Shown: positions 1 through 6,577 of the stretch, piece after piece | Position numbering within the stretch: position 1 is the stretch's first letter | How the letters are laid out: each line of letters starts with the position of its first letter | NCBI GenBank assembly: GCA_009778355.1 | Contig: WRJY01000276.1 | Location: 1 to 10,684 of the forward strand | DNA length: 10,684 bases | Direction: 5' to 3' | Source: Desulfovibrionaceae bacterium | GTDB taxonomy: Bacteria > Pseudomonadota > Gammaproteobacteria > Burkholderiales > Burkholderiaceae_C | The notes under the pieces: generated by a model | What the model saw: the letters and a program-made list of their open reading frames with translations, nothing else | What the model was told of the DNA's origin: nothing | Databases searched by the model: none | Program-made: the position numbers and the translations under genes

Positions 1-405
1 GTCTCGGCCAGCGTGGCTGTTGAGCAGGCCCACGACGTTTTCAAGGACCAGCCACTGGGGCCGTATTTCGGCGGCGATGCGGCAGACTTCCCAAAACAAT
101 CCGGTTCGGTTTCCCGCGAGGCCGGCGCGCGCGCCCATGCTGGACACGTCCTGGCACGGAAAGCCGCCGACGAGGACTTCGACGGGTTCAAGGTTGTGGA
201 CGCCGACGGCGCGCACGTCGTCGTACCGCCGGGCGTGGGGGAAGTGGCGGGCGAGGACGGCGCGGCACAGGGGGTCGATTTCGACTTGCCAGGCGGTGGT
301 GAAGCCGGCTTGCTCGAAGCCGAGGTCGAAGCCGCCGATGCCGGCGAACAGGCTACCGACGCGCGGCGCTTGGGGGTTTGTTGGGGTGGGTTGTTGGCCA
401 TTCAT
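1..405 (-). CDS. Phage DNA (cytosine-5) methyltransferase, N-terminal 135 residues (3' end outside window)
   Basis: This gene makes 5-methylcytosine in DNA using S-adenosylmethionine, probably to mark phage DNA against host restriction. The translation from ATG at 405 stays open to base 1 (135 codons). It shows C5-MTase motif I (FAGIGGFDLGFEQAGF, residues 20-35), an acidic residue after the second strand (E42-I-D44), motif IV GGFPCQDVS (80-88) with catalytic Cys84, and motif VI ENV (122-124). The later motifs VIII-X and the target recognition domain lie left of the window, so the recognition sequence cannot be read. The start is placed at 405 because it sits 15 residues before motif I. The nearby ATG at 401 is out of frame. 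The start lies inside the upstream com gene (53-nt overlap) and within an inverted repeat, as in Mu com-mom. No partner endonuclease is visible. The family call is very secure; the anti-restriction role is inferred. Confidence 0.95.
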   Translation of the reverse strand, partial: MNGQQPTPTNPQAPRVGSLFAGIGGFDLGFEQAGFTTAWQVEIDPLCRAVLARHFPHARRYDDVRAVGVHNLEPVEVLVGGFPCQDVSSMGARAGLAGNRTGLFWEVCRIAAEIRPQWLVLENVVGLLNSHAGRD

Positions 406-565
406 GGGTCTCGGTTGAATGGCCCTCTGGGGGCGCTGGTTCGGGGCGCGCGGCCCTCAGGTGGTTGATTGTGCCGCAGCGCGGGCATTTGATTTGGAGG
501 ATGGTGTATTTTCCCGCGCCGAGCTTGCGCGAGCAGGCGCCGCAGCGGATGTCTTGTTGTTGCAT
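353..565 (-). CDS. com: Com-family zinc-finger protein, likely mRNA-binding translational activator of the downstream methyltransferase
   Basis: A 70-residue protein. Its N-terminal half matches the Mu Com layout: IRCxxC (Cys8, Cys11), a 15-residue spacer, then an IKCPRCG knuckle (Cys27, Cys30) followed by TINHLRA. Mu Com has the same two CxxC pairs with near-identical spacing. In Mu, Com is a zinc-binding protein that binds com-mom mRNA and frees the mom translation start. The C-terminal 30 residues are Pro/Thr/His-rich, probably disordered, and overlap the methyltransferase start in another frame. I chose ATG 565, which has an AAGG element 10 nt upstream. TTG at 574, in the same frame, would add three residues but has almost no ribosome-binding space. 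Two short TTGCAA repeats flank the AAGG. The gene lies about 145 bp after the last tail gene, so it may have its own late promoter as in Mu. Family assignment is confident; the target RNA is inferred from position and structure. Confidence 0.9.
   Translation of the reverse strand: MQQQDIRCGACSRKLGAGKYTILQIKCPRCGTINHLRAARPEPAPPEGHSTETHEWPTTHPNKPPSAARR
396..424 (-). promoter_or_regulatory. Predicted translation-inhibiting stem-loop over the methyltransferase start codon
   Basis: The plus strand reads GGCCATTCA (396-404), 11 nt, then TGAATGGCC (416-424). This is a perfect 9-bp inverted repeat. In the minus-strand mRNA the 3' arm covers positions +2 to +10 of the methyltransferase, so the U and G of the start codon are base-paired. 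The only Shine-Dalgarno-like bases (GAGA, 412-409) lie in the loop. Mu mom is kept silent by a comparable stem that Com opens. The pairing is seen directly; the regulatory role is inferred from the Mu analogy. Confidence 0.65.
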
Positions 566-568
566 GGG

Positions 569-585
569 TTGCAAGCCTTTTGCAA
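569..585 (-). promoter_or_regulatory. Ribosome-binding region of com between two TTGCAA boxes
   Basis: In the mRNA, UUGCAA (585-580), AAGGC (579-575) and UUGCAA (574-569) occur in a row, just before the com ATG at 565. TTGCAA is its own reverse complement, so the two copies can pair as a 6-bp stem and present the AAGG Shine-Dalgarno in a 5-nt loop. This is visible in the sequence, but an effect on com translation is speculative. Confidence 0.35.
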
Positions 586-599
586 AGTTTGATAGGCTT

Positions 600-627
600 G
601 GCCCCGCCTGTGCACAGGTGGCGGGCC
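600..627. promoter_or_regulatory. Palindrome upstream of com, candidate operator
   Basis: CCTGTGCACAGG (607-618) is a perfect 12-bp palindrome. It is framed by GGCCC (600-604) and GGGCC (623-627), which also pair across a small asymmetric interior loop. It lies in the 144-bp gap between the last tail gene (ends 710) and com (ATG 565). On the minus strand a weak -10-like TATCAA (about 594-589) follows. No U-tract follows the hairpin in the direction of transcription, so it is a poor intrinsic terminator. An operator for a late activator is possible. The rest of the gap shows only a short A-run after the stop codon and an open frame without a convincing start. Confidence 0.3.
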
Positions 628-709
628 TTGCCGGGCTTGCAGGCGTAGTCTGCGGGTTCGGGGCTTGGCCGGGTGCTCCAACATCCGGTCAGGTCGCCCG
701 TCTTTTTTG

Positions 710-1408
710 CTATCCAAAAGGATGCACTATGGGCGGCGCAGCGGCTTGTTCCGTGATGACCAGCGTCAGCCGGGCGGCTTGGTTATCGTTGCAGTAGGCG
801 GTGGCGGTCAATATGTCCGGGGCGGGGATGGGGACGGGAATTTGCGGGCCGGGCGGGAGATCTGTCGGGGGGAGCGCCGGCGCGGGCGTCTTAAGGTACA
901 CGTACACCATGTTGCCTGCGCTGATGGCGCGGTGGCCGGCGGCGCACTGGCTGGGCGCTTGGGGGTCTGGGTTGTTCCAGGCCAGTTGCCAGCGCGCTTT
1001 GCAGAGGTTGCTGCCTTGCAGGACGCCGATGATGACGGGGGGCATGACGCCGCCCAATGGAATTTCCAGGTAGGTGCAGCGCAGACCTGGGCTTTCGAGC
1101 GGCGCGCCGTTGTCGTTGAAGGTGTCCGGCTCTGCCTGCCATGTGGATTGGCCTTGCGTCCATGCGGGCGAGTTGCCGGCGGGGCGGCTCCAGCCCGCGC
1201 CGTTTTCGGGCGGCTGCCACGGCGCGGCGTCATTGGCGCTGGTCAGCGAGGTTAGCCAGCCTGCTCCCATCACGTCGCATGGGCAGCACGGCGGCGGCTC
1301 TGGCTCTGTTTCGGGCGCCAGCGGCTGCAACTGCATTTCCAGTTCGACCCTGGCTCCCGGTATCTGTTGCACGGGGGTGGAGGGGAAGAATCGGCGGCGC
1401 TCGGTCAT
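710..1408 (-). CDS. Phage tail-module protein of unknown function (232 aa)
   Basis: I do not recognise the family. The protein opens with a charged, Arg-rich start (MTERRRFFPS), followed by a proline-rich acidic segment leading into PPPCCPCD (residues 38-45). The central region has many Trp, Asn and Pro residues. A strand-rich part (about 108-177) includes YLEIPLGG and MVYVYLK. A second proline-rich linker (about 178-202) precedes a short C-terminal strand segment ending at TAG. There are seven cysteines, three of them clustered at 41-44, which is unusual for a virion protein and might bind metal. No signal peptide or membrane segment is seen. The ATG overlaps the stop of the 542-residue gene as ATGA, so it is probably translationally coupled and made with the tail proteins. 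A tail-tip or fibre-associated role is inferred from position only. Its reality as a gene is well supported by the overlap, GC3 and length. Confidence 0.8.
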   Translation of the reverse strand: MTERRRFFPSTPVQQIPGARVELEMQLQPLAPETEPEPPPCCPCDVMGAGWLTSLTSANDAAPWQPPENGAGWSRPAGNSPAWTQGQSTWQAEPDTFNDNGAPLESPGLRCTYLEIPLGGVMPPVIIGVLQGSNLCKARWQLAWNNPDPQAPSQCAAGHRAISAGNMVYVYLKTPAPALPPTDLPPGPQIPVPIPAPDILTATAYCNDNQAARLTLVITEQAAAPPIVHPFG

Positions 1409-3033
1409 ACGACGATGGCCGCTTCGGTGGCGGGGTAGCCGTCGGCTTCGATGAGCAGGACGTGGCGGCCACGGGCGACGGGAAAGCTCACGCGCCCGGC
1501 GCTGTCGGCGATGCGGGTGGCGTTGCCGTCGAGGGTGATGCGCGCGCCGGCAAGGACGCGGCCTTGTTCGTCGCGGGCGGTGAAGATGATTTCGCCGTTG
1601 GCGATTTCGACGGTGATGCCGGGCTGGATGAGCGGGTCGAAGGCGCTGGATAGTTGCGTGGTTTCTATTTCGGGTTCCGCGCCGGCGGGCGCTTCGATTT
1701 CGCCTTGCAGGCTGGCCGAGGACAGGTCCAGCCGCGCGGCCAGCAGGCGGTGGCGGCCGGCCAGCGGCGAGAGGGGGTGCGCGACGTCCGCCCACGCGCC
1801 GGTGGGCGCGTCGGCCCAGGATTGGTTCCAGCTCATGCGCCAGCGCGGGCGGGCCAGCCAGGCGAGGATGCGCCGGCCCAGCGCCTGGGCGTGGCGCGGG
1901 GTGCGCAGCCAGGGGGCGGGCCACTCGAGGGCCAGTTCGCCGTAGTCCTTGATGGCCTGGCTGGCGCGCAGTTCGATGGCGCGGCCGTAGCGGGCGGCGG
2001 CGTGGTCGTAGTCGTAGAGGACGCGCAGCACGGTGACCAGGCCGGTGGCGGCGGTGGCCGCTTGCACGTCGGCGGCTGTGAGACGGTTGATGGGCAGGGC
2101 CGGGGCGGCGGGGTCGGGCAGGGGCGGCCAAGTGAGGGCGATGCCGGGCATGGCCGCTGACCAGGCGCCGCCGGCCGATTGCATGAGGCCGTCGATGGCC
2201 GCGCGGATGGTGATGGCGTTGTCGGCCAGCAGGCCGCCGAGAACGAGGCCGGCGGTTTCGGTGCGGTAGTCGTCCAGGTCGGCCCATTGGACGGGGGCGC
2301 GGGCGAGGTTGGCGAGGATGTCGAACAGGATTTCGGCGGGGGTTTGCAGCAATTGTCCCGTGTCGGGGTGCATGCGCGCGCGCAGGGTGACGGACAGGCG
2401 TTCGCCCTCGGCCAGCGGCGTGGCCAGTTCGATGAAGCTGGCCGCGCGGCCAGTGCTGTCGACGGCGTTGCTCCAGGCCCAGGCGGGGGTGGACACGTCG
2501 TCGCGCTTGACTTGATCGACGCCGGCGATGGGGTGGTCGAGCAAAAAGAAGACGCGCTGGTCGGCGCTGTACTGGATGGGCGCGAGGGTGACTTGGCCCC
2601 AGCCCCAGGGCAGGACGCGCACTTCTCGCCAGCCGCCCCAGACGGCGCTGGTGCGCAGGGGCAGGTTGTCGGACAGGGGGCGGTCCATGCCGGATTCGAG
2701 CGTGAGGCGGGCGCTTTGGCCCAGTTGCACGCCGGTGACGACGCCCTCGAAGATGGCGCGCTCGCCCAGGTACAGCCGCGCGGCGCGGCGCACGGGAGGG
2801 CGCTGGCCCCACAGGCCGGTCAGGTGGCCGCTGGCGTTGTCCAGTTCGACATCCATGTGGCTGGTGGGCGCGGGGGCGATGCCGGGGATGGACAGGGGGC
2901 GCTCGATGGGCGGCACGGTCATCAGCAGGGGCAGGCTCAGTCCCAGCGCGGGCGGGGGGATGGGCGCGCCGGCGGGCAGCAGGTTGAGCGTGACGCCATC
3001 GGCGCCGCCGTCGATTTGCAGCCAGGCGTTCAT
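1405..3033 (-). CDS. Tail-tip / baseplate-hub-like phage protein with C-terminal carboxypeptidase-regulatory-like domain (542 aa)
   Basis: The likely role is in the tail tip downstream of the tape measure. The N-terminal half (about 50-160) has features typical of hub-type tail proteins: short strands such as MDVELDNASGHLTGLW, then LYLGERAIFEGVVTGV and ARLTLESGMDRPLSDN. A helical middle (about 230-290 and 320-400) follows. The last 60 residues read DEQGRVLAGA... DSAGRVSFPVARG... DGYPATEAAI. This matches the G-A / D-x-x-G-x-x-x-F / GY pattern of carboxypeptidase regulatory-like beta-sandwich domains, often found as surface or adhesion modules on phage and secreted proteins. ATG at 3033 is chosen because it forms an ATGA overlap with the upstream stop at 3030; longer versions of the frame would run deep inside the upstream gene. 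The next gene starts with the same kind of overlap. Tail assignment is by context and fold pattern, so the exact tail role is uncertain. Confidence 0.75.
   Translation of the reverse strand: MNAWLQIDGGADGVTLNLLPAGAPIPPPALGLSLPLLMTVPPIERPLSIPGIAPAPTSHMDVELDNASGHLTGLWGQRPPVRRAARLYLGERAIFEGVVTGVQLGQSARLTLESGMDRPLSDNLPLRTSAVWGGWREVRVLPWGWGQVTLAPIQYSADQRVFFLLDHPIAGVDQVKRDDVSTPAWAWSNAVDSTGRAASFIELATPLAEGERLSVTLRARMHPDTGQLLQTPAEILFDILANLARAPVQWADLDDYRTETAGLVLGGLLADNAITIRAAIDGLMQSAGGAWSAAMPGIALTWPPLPDPAAPALPINRLTAADVQAATAATGLVTVLRVLYDYDHAAARYGRAIELRASQAIKDYGELALEWPAPWLRTPRHAQALGRRILAWLARPRWRMSWNQSWADAPTGAWADVAHPLSPLAGRHRLLAARLDLSSASLQGEIEAPAGAEPEIETTQLSSAFDPLIQPGITVEIANGEIIFTARDEQGRVLAGARITLDGNATRIADSAGRVSFPVARGRHVLLIEADGYPATEAAIVV
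1408..1587 (-). other. Carboxypeptidase-regulatory-like domain at the C-terminus of the 542-aa tail protein
   Basis: Residues about 483-542 show the spaced pattern D-x-x-G-x-x-x-x-G-A, then D-x-x-G-x-x-x-F, then a G-x-H-x-L segment and a final GY. This is the usual signature of the transthyretin-like CarboxypepD_reg fold. It is a pattern match made by eye, not a profile hit. Confidence 0.55.
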
Positions 3034-6000
3034 GCGAACACAGGCTCCAGTTCCAGCGATGCCGAGAGGATGCGATCGCCCGCGGCGTTGGGCTGCCAGG
3101 CGTGTTCGTCGGTGACTTCCAGCGCGTCGGCGGCAAAGCGCACCAGGGCGGCGTCTTGCGGGTGCTGGGCGTGGGGGGCGAACAGGAGCGGCTCGTCCCG
3201 GGTTTGCGCCCAGTCGAGCAGGGACAGCAGTTGCTCCACGTCGGCGGCGAGCAGGGCGCTCGATTGCGCGTCGCCCGGCTGCCAGCCGATGCTCCAGCCG
3301 TCGCCCGCGCCGGCGTACAGGCTGGCGGGGTTGATGCCTTCGCCGCGCTTGATGGCCCAGCGCCGGTTGCGCCGGCAGGCGCTGGCGTGATGCCGTGTCT
3401 GCATGGGCTGGCCGGCCCACAGCCAGCCGATGGCGCCGCCGGGGGCGTTGGCGATGTTCAGGCGCAGGTAGCGGGCGGGCGCGGCGATGAATTGCACGGC
3501 CACGGGGCGCGAGATGTCGAGCGGCTGCGGGGCGCTCCAGGCCAGGCCATCGACAGACAGCTCGAACGCGACGGTTGCGCCTTCGGGCAACTGGTAGCGC
3601 GCCAGCGCCACCGCGCCGATGGGCTGCATGCCGCCAAAGTCCAGCGTCATGCTCGCGCCATCGCCCGCCCAGCCCCAAGTGGCGGCCCGCGCGTCGCGCA
3701 CGTGGCTGGCGGCCCAGGGCTGATGGGCGATGAAGGAGAACGCATCGCCGGGGACGAAGGAGGGGGCGGCTCCGGAGTCGAACTGGACGGCCAGGCCATC
3801 TTCCAGATCGGCGGCGCCATCGGCGGGGATGTCGAGCGTGGCGCTCCACGGCCCGCCGTCACGCCGCCACTGGTATTGCCCGGCTTCGACGGCCAGCGTG
3901 AACGCATCGCCCAGCACGAAGGGGATGCCGCCGGGCGCCAGCAGCAGGTCGATGCCCGCCGCGCTGTATGTCGGGATGGGCGAACCGCCGGTTGGAACCA
4001 CGTAGTCGGGCAATGCGCCCGATGCGCTGGCGGCCACGCGCCAGGTCTGCACGTCGGTGCCGTCCACGCCGCCGGCCAGCCAGGCGGGGCCGGCGCCGAT
4101 GGTCTGGATGATGGCCTGGTCGCCCACGCGGTAGGGGCGCTCGCCATCGACCTGCTCGATGCGCACGGTGATGGTGTCGCCTTCCATCAGCCGGTCGGGG
4201 CAGGCCACGACGAGGCCGAAGCCGAACTCCATCGTGGTGTAGGGGCGGCCGGTTTCGGTGTCGCGGCGCGAGCTGATGTACGCCTCGTTGGTGAATGCGG
4301 GCAGGTAATACCCATCGACGTCGGCCCACCAGTAGTCGCCGCCGTGGTCAATCCAGCAGCCGCCCGCGTCACTGCTGCTGGAGTCAATTTTTGGGACGAT
4401 GCCCGCCAGGGTGCGGCAGTAGTCCATGCGCGCCGTGTAGCGGCGCTGTAGCTGGGTGATGAGGGCGCGCAGGCCCGTGCTCGCGCTTTCCGCGTCGTAC
4501 TGCCCGGCCAGATCGGCAAAGCGCATGTCCGGCAGGCAGCGGTACACCAATTGGCGTTGGCTGCCGTCCAGCACGGTGACGGTCAATGTGAACGGTTCTC
4601 CGCTGGCGTCCCACACGGGGTCGGCGGGGTCTGTCCAGCCGGGGTCGCCGTCCAGCATGACGACGGAAGGCGGCGGCTCTTGCCCGATGCCCACGCCATC
4701 GACGCTGACGAGCAGGAACGACAGCTTGTTGACGGGGTTGACAAACACCCAGCCCGGATTGCCGCCCTGCGACGATGAGCCGCCGTTCACGCCGAGGCTG
4801 TTGTTGATGCCCATCAGCCAGGCCAGGTCGTCCTGCATGTCGGCCAGCGCGGCGTCCCATTCGGCCAGGGCCGGCGCTTGCTCGTGGATTTCGGCCAGCC
4901 CTTGCGCAAGCGCGGCGGCAGCGAGGTCGGCAAAGTCCATGTCGGGCCGAATCGCCTGCGCGCTTATGCCAGGTTGCGTGTTGGCCGCCATGAACTGCGC
5001 GCGCCATTGGTAGAGCGCCTCCAGCCGCGTTTGGTACGCAGCGTCTATGGCCATATCGTCCTCCGGTTCCAGCCCCAAACACCGCATCGACACGAGGGGC
5101 GTGGGCATGTCGGTGCATTGGCAATCCGGCGGCGGCCGCCGCTGGTAGCGAAAGGTGACGGTGAGCGGCGCGGCGTTGATGCCCAGCCGGAAGGGGCGCA
5201 GGCAGACGCTGGGCACGCCCATCGTTTCGGGCCGGGAGGCCGGCTGGTATTTGAACGACCAGCGCCCGCTGCCCAGCGCCGCCGGGTCGATGGCGGGCAC
5301 GGTAAACAGCGCCGCGTCGCTGGCGTAGGCGATGCCGGTGGTGGCCACGGGCAGCGCGCCCGATACGTCGCCAAACACGCTCCAGCGTTCGGCGCCGACC
5401 AGGTCGGCGTTGATGCAGCGCACGGTGACGGTTTGGGTGGGCGCGGCGGGCGGCGCGGCCACGTCGGCCAAACTCACGCCGGACAGGGCCAGCAGCCAGG
5501 ACTGGGTGCGCAGCGGCACGTCGATGGCCGCTTGCCCGCCCGCCGTGCGGTCGGCCACGACGACGCCGGCCACTTCGATCAGCGCGGAGCCGGCCAGGGC
5601 GGCGAGCAGGTCGTAAAACGTGATGATTTCGTCCTGACCCGCGCCGGCGTCGCCGAAGGTTTCCGTGGACACGCCATCGGTTACGGTGACTACGTAGCCT
5701 CCCGTCACGCCCAGAACCGGCGCGCCGGCGGGCGCGTTGCGCTCGAGCGCGGGCGAGACGCCGAACTGCCAGGCGCCGTCCTTGAAGCGCCGCCAGGGCC
5801 GGTACACCTGCGGGTCGTTGCCGAAGACGATGCGCGGGCTGGCGGGGTCGAGTTGCTGCGCGTCATTGAGCGGCAGGCCGCCAAAGTCCCACTGCGGGCC
5901 GGTTTGCACCGCCGTGCCGGCAGGCCACGCCGACAGCAGCGCCCAGGCGGTGGGCGCGAGGATGAGTTGCGGCTGCACGCTGATGCGGATGCTGTTGCCC

Positions 6001-6386
6001 GCTGAGCCGGCGGCGCGGGCGCGCAACTGCACTTCGCGCACGTCCAGCAGGGCGTGGGCGGTGCGCACGCCCAGGTCGGCCAGCGTCAGGGTCAGCCCTT
6101 GCAGGGGCGCGAGGCCGCCCACGGCCAGCGCCTGTAGCTGGCCATTGCCGACGCCGGTGAACTGCGGCACCGAGGCGCGGGGGATGCCGTCTTCGGAGAC
6201 GACGCGCACCTCGATGGCGGCATCTTCATGCCCGGTGTAGTCCCCGGCCAGCCGCGCCCGCCCGCCGCCGGCGCGCTGCGCGGCCACGCGCTCGATGGCC
6301 GAGGCCGCGCGCACGCTGGAGGCCGACAGCGCGGCTTGGCGGGCGAGATTGTCGCGGCCTGAGAGGAAGCGTTGCACCGAGGGCAT
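3030..6386 (-). CDS. Large phage tail protein with a discoidin-like (F5/8 type C) domain (1118 aa)
   Basis: This is a large structural protein directly downstream of the tape measure gene. In order: an Ala/Arg-rich N-terminus (1-50); a beta-rich region with the ARAAGSAGNSIRISV segment (123-137) often seen in tail proteins; a central part with a helical stretch (440-530); a Ser/Gly-rich patch (530-545); and GDAFTLAVEAGQYQWRRDGGPWS (826-848) with a following GAAPSFVPGDAFSF (873-886). A discoidin-like segment follows at about 890-995 (LDFGGMQPIGAVALARY ... FELSVDGLAWS ... ARYLRLNI), then a conserved-looking C-terminal domain (1000-1118). No signal peptide or membrane segment is seen. ATG 6386 is the first in frame, with AGGA 10 nt upstream. 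The stop overlaps the next start (ATGA), whereas a 190-bp non-coding gap precedes the gene. A tail-tip or receptor-contact role is inferred; a tail fibre is an alternative. Confidence 0.75.
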   Translation of the reverse strand: MPSVQRFLSGRDNLARQAALSASSVRAASAIERVAAQRAGGGRARLAGDYTGHEDAAIEVRVVSEDGIPRASVPQFTGVGNGQLQALAVGGLAPLQGLTLTLADLGVRTAHALLDVREVQLRARAAGSAGNSIRISVQPQLILAPTAWALLSAWPAGTAVQTGPQWDFGGLPLNDAQQLDPASPRIVFGNDPQVYRPWRRFKDGAWQFGVSPALERNAPAGAPVLGVTGGYVVTVTDGVSTETFGDAGAGQDEIITFYDLLAALAGSALIEVAGVVVADRTAGGQAAIDVPLRTQSWLLALSGVSLADVAAPPAAPTQTVTVRCINADLVGAERWSVFGDVSGALPVATTGIAYASDAALFTVPAIDPAALGSGRWSFKYQPASRPETMGVPSVCLRPFRLGINAAPLTVTFRYQRRPPPDCQCTDMPTPLVSMRCLGLEPEDDMAIDAAYQTRLEALYQWRAQFMAANTQPGISAQAIRPDMDFADLAAAALAQGLAEIHEQAPALAEWDAALADMQDDLAWLMGINNSLGVNGGSSSQGGNPGWVFVNPVNKLSFLLVSVDGVGIGQEPPPSVVMLDGDPGWTDPADPVWDASGEPFTLTVTVLDGSQRQLVYRCLPDMRFADLAGQYDAESASTGLRALITQLQRRYTARMDYCRTLAGIVPKIDSSSSDAGGCWIDHGGDYWWADVDGYYLPAFTNEAYISSRRDTETGRPYTTMEFGFGLVVACPDRLMEGDTITVRIEQVDGERPYRVGDQAIIQTIGAGPAWLAGGVDGTDVQTWRVAASASGALPDYVVPTGGSPIPTYSAAGIDLLLAPGGIPFVLGDAFTLAVEAGQYQWRRDGGPWSATLDIPADGAADLEDGLAVQFDSGAAPSFVPGDAFSFIAHQPWAASHVRDARAATWGWAGDGASMTLDFGGMQPIGAVALARYQLPEGATVAFELSVDGLAWSAPQPLDISRPVAVQFIAAPARYLRLNIANAPGGAIGWLWAGQPMQTRHHASACRRNRRWAIKRGEGINPASLYAGAGDGWSIGWQPGDAQSSALLAADVEQLLSLLDWAQTRDEPLLFAPHAQHPQDAALVRFAADALEVTDEHAWQPNAAGDRILSASLELEPVFA
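3402..3719 (-). other. Discoidin / F5-8 type C-like carbohydrate-binding segment in the 1118-aa tail protein
   Basis: Residues about 890-995 read as a discoidin-like beta-sandwich: a strand LDFGGMQPIGAVALARYQL, a strand with FELSVDGLAW, and the closing ARYLRLNIAN. The pattern 'x-L-D-L-G ... V-x-V-S-x-D-G-x-x-W ... A-R-Y-L-R-L' is typical of sugar-binding F5/8 type C domains. This suggests contact with host surface polysaccharide, but the assignment is by eye. Confidence 0.55.
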
Positions 6387-6577
6387 GGGGCGATGTTCCT
6401 GCAGTGGCTGGCGTCATGCCGATAAAAGAGTTTTACGAATGAGGCCGGTTCAGTCCGATGGCTGCGGAGCAAGCCGTGCCAGGGCAGCCGTGGCCGGGGT
6501 TTCCCCGGCCAGTGGCTGCGCCCCCTTGCAGGGGGGAGGCGCAACATCGCGCAGCGAGTGGAGCCTGGGGGTGGGCG
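6387..6577. repeat. Non-coding gap with two stacked GC hairpins, likely a dispersed chromosomal intergenic repeat
   Basis: This gap separates the tape measure stop (6578) from the next tail gene. It holds GGCCGGGG-TTT-CCCCGGCC (6492-6510), enclosed by an outer GCAGCC/GGCTGC pair (6484-6489 / 6514-6519). Next to it is a second hairpin built on CCCCC-TTGCA-GGGGG (about 6518-6541). The flanking text (GCGCAGCGAGTGGAGCC, GGGGGTGGG) resembles repeats common between genes in Comamonadaceae. An AT-rich stretch (6421-6440, imperfect TAAAA/TTTTA symmetry) lies on the other side. There is no U-tract for an intrinsic terminator. The hairpins are seen directly; the repeat-family identity is from memory. 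Confidence 0.6.

Noticed and set aside
13..468. Plus-strand open frames at the left edge
   Set aside because: The minus strand here encodes unmistakable C5-methyltransferase motifs; the plus-strand translations show nothing.
600..627. Intrinsic terminator after the tail operon
   Set aside because: The dyad is strong but no U-tract follows it on the minus strand; the T-run at 702-708 is in the wrong orientation and has no good stem before it.
457..717. Minus-strand 86-codon frame spanning the gap before com and part of com
   Set aside because: Starts at TTG inside the preceding gene, has an Arg-rich featureless translation, and overlaps the well-supported Com frame. A second open frame across the same gap has cysteines but no convincing start codon.
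2179..3390. Plus-strand open frame of about 403 codons across the tail genes
   Set aside because: Antisense shadow with Gly/Ala/Gln-rich low-complexity translation, crossing the boundary of two well-supported minus-strand genes.
4878..6005. Plus-strand open frame of about 375 codons opposite the 1118-residue tail protein
   Set aside because: Arg/Gly/His-rich translation without recognisable motifs; a by-product of the GC bias of the minus-strand gene.
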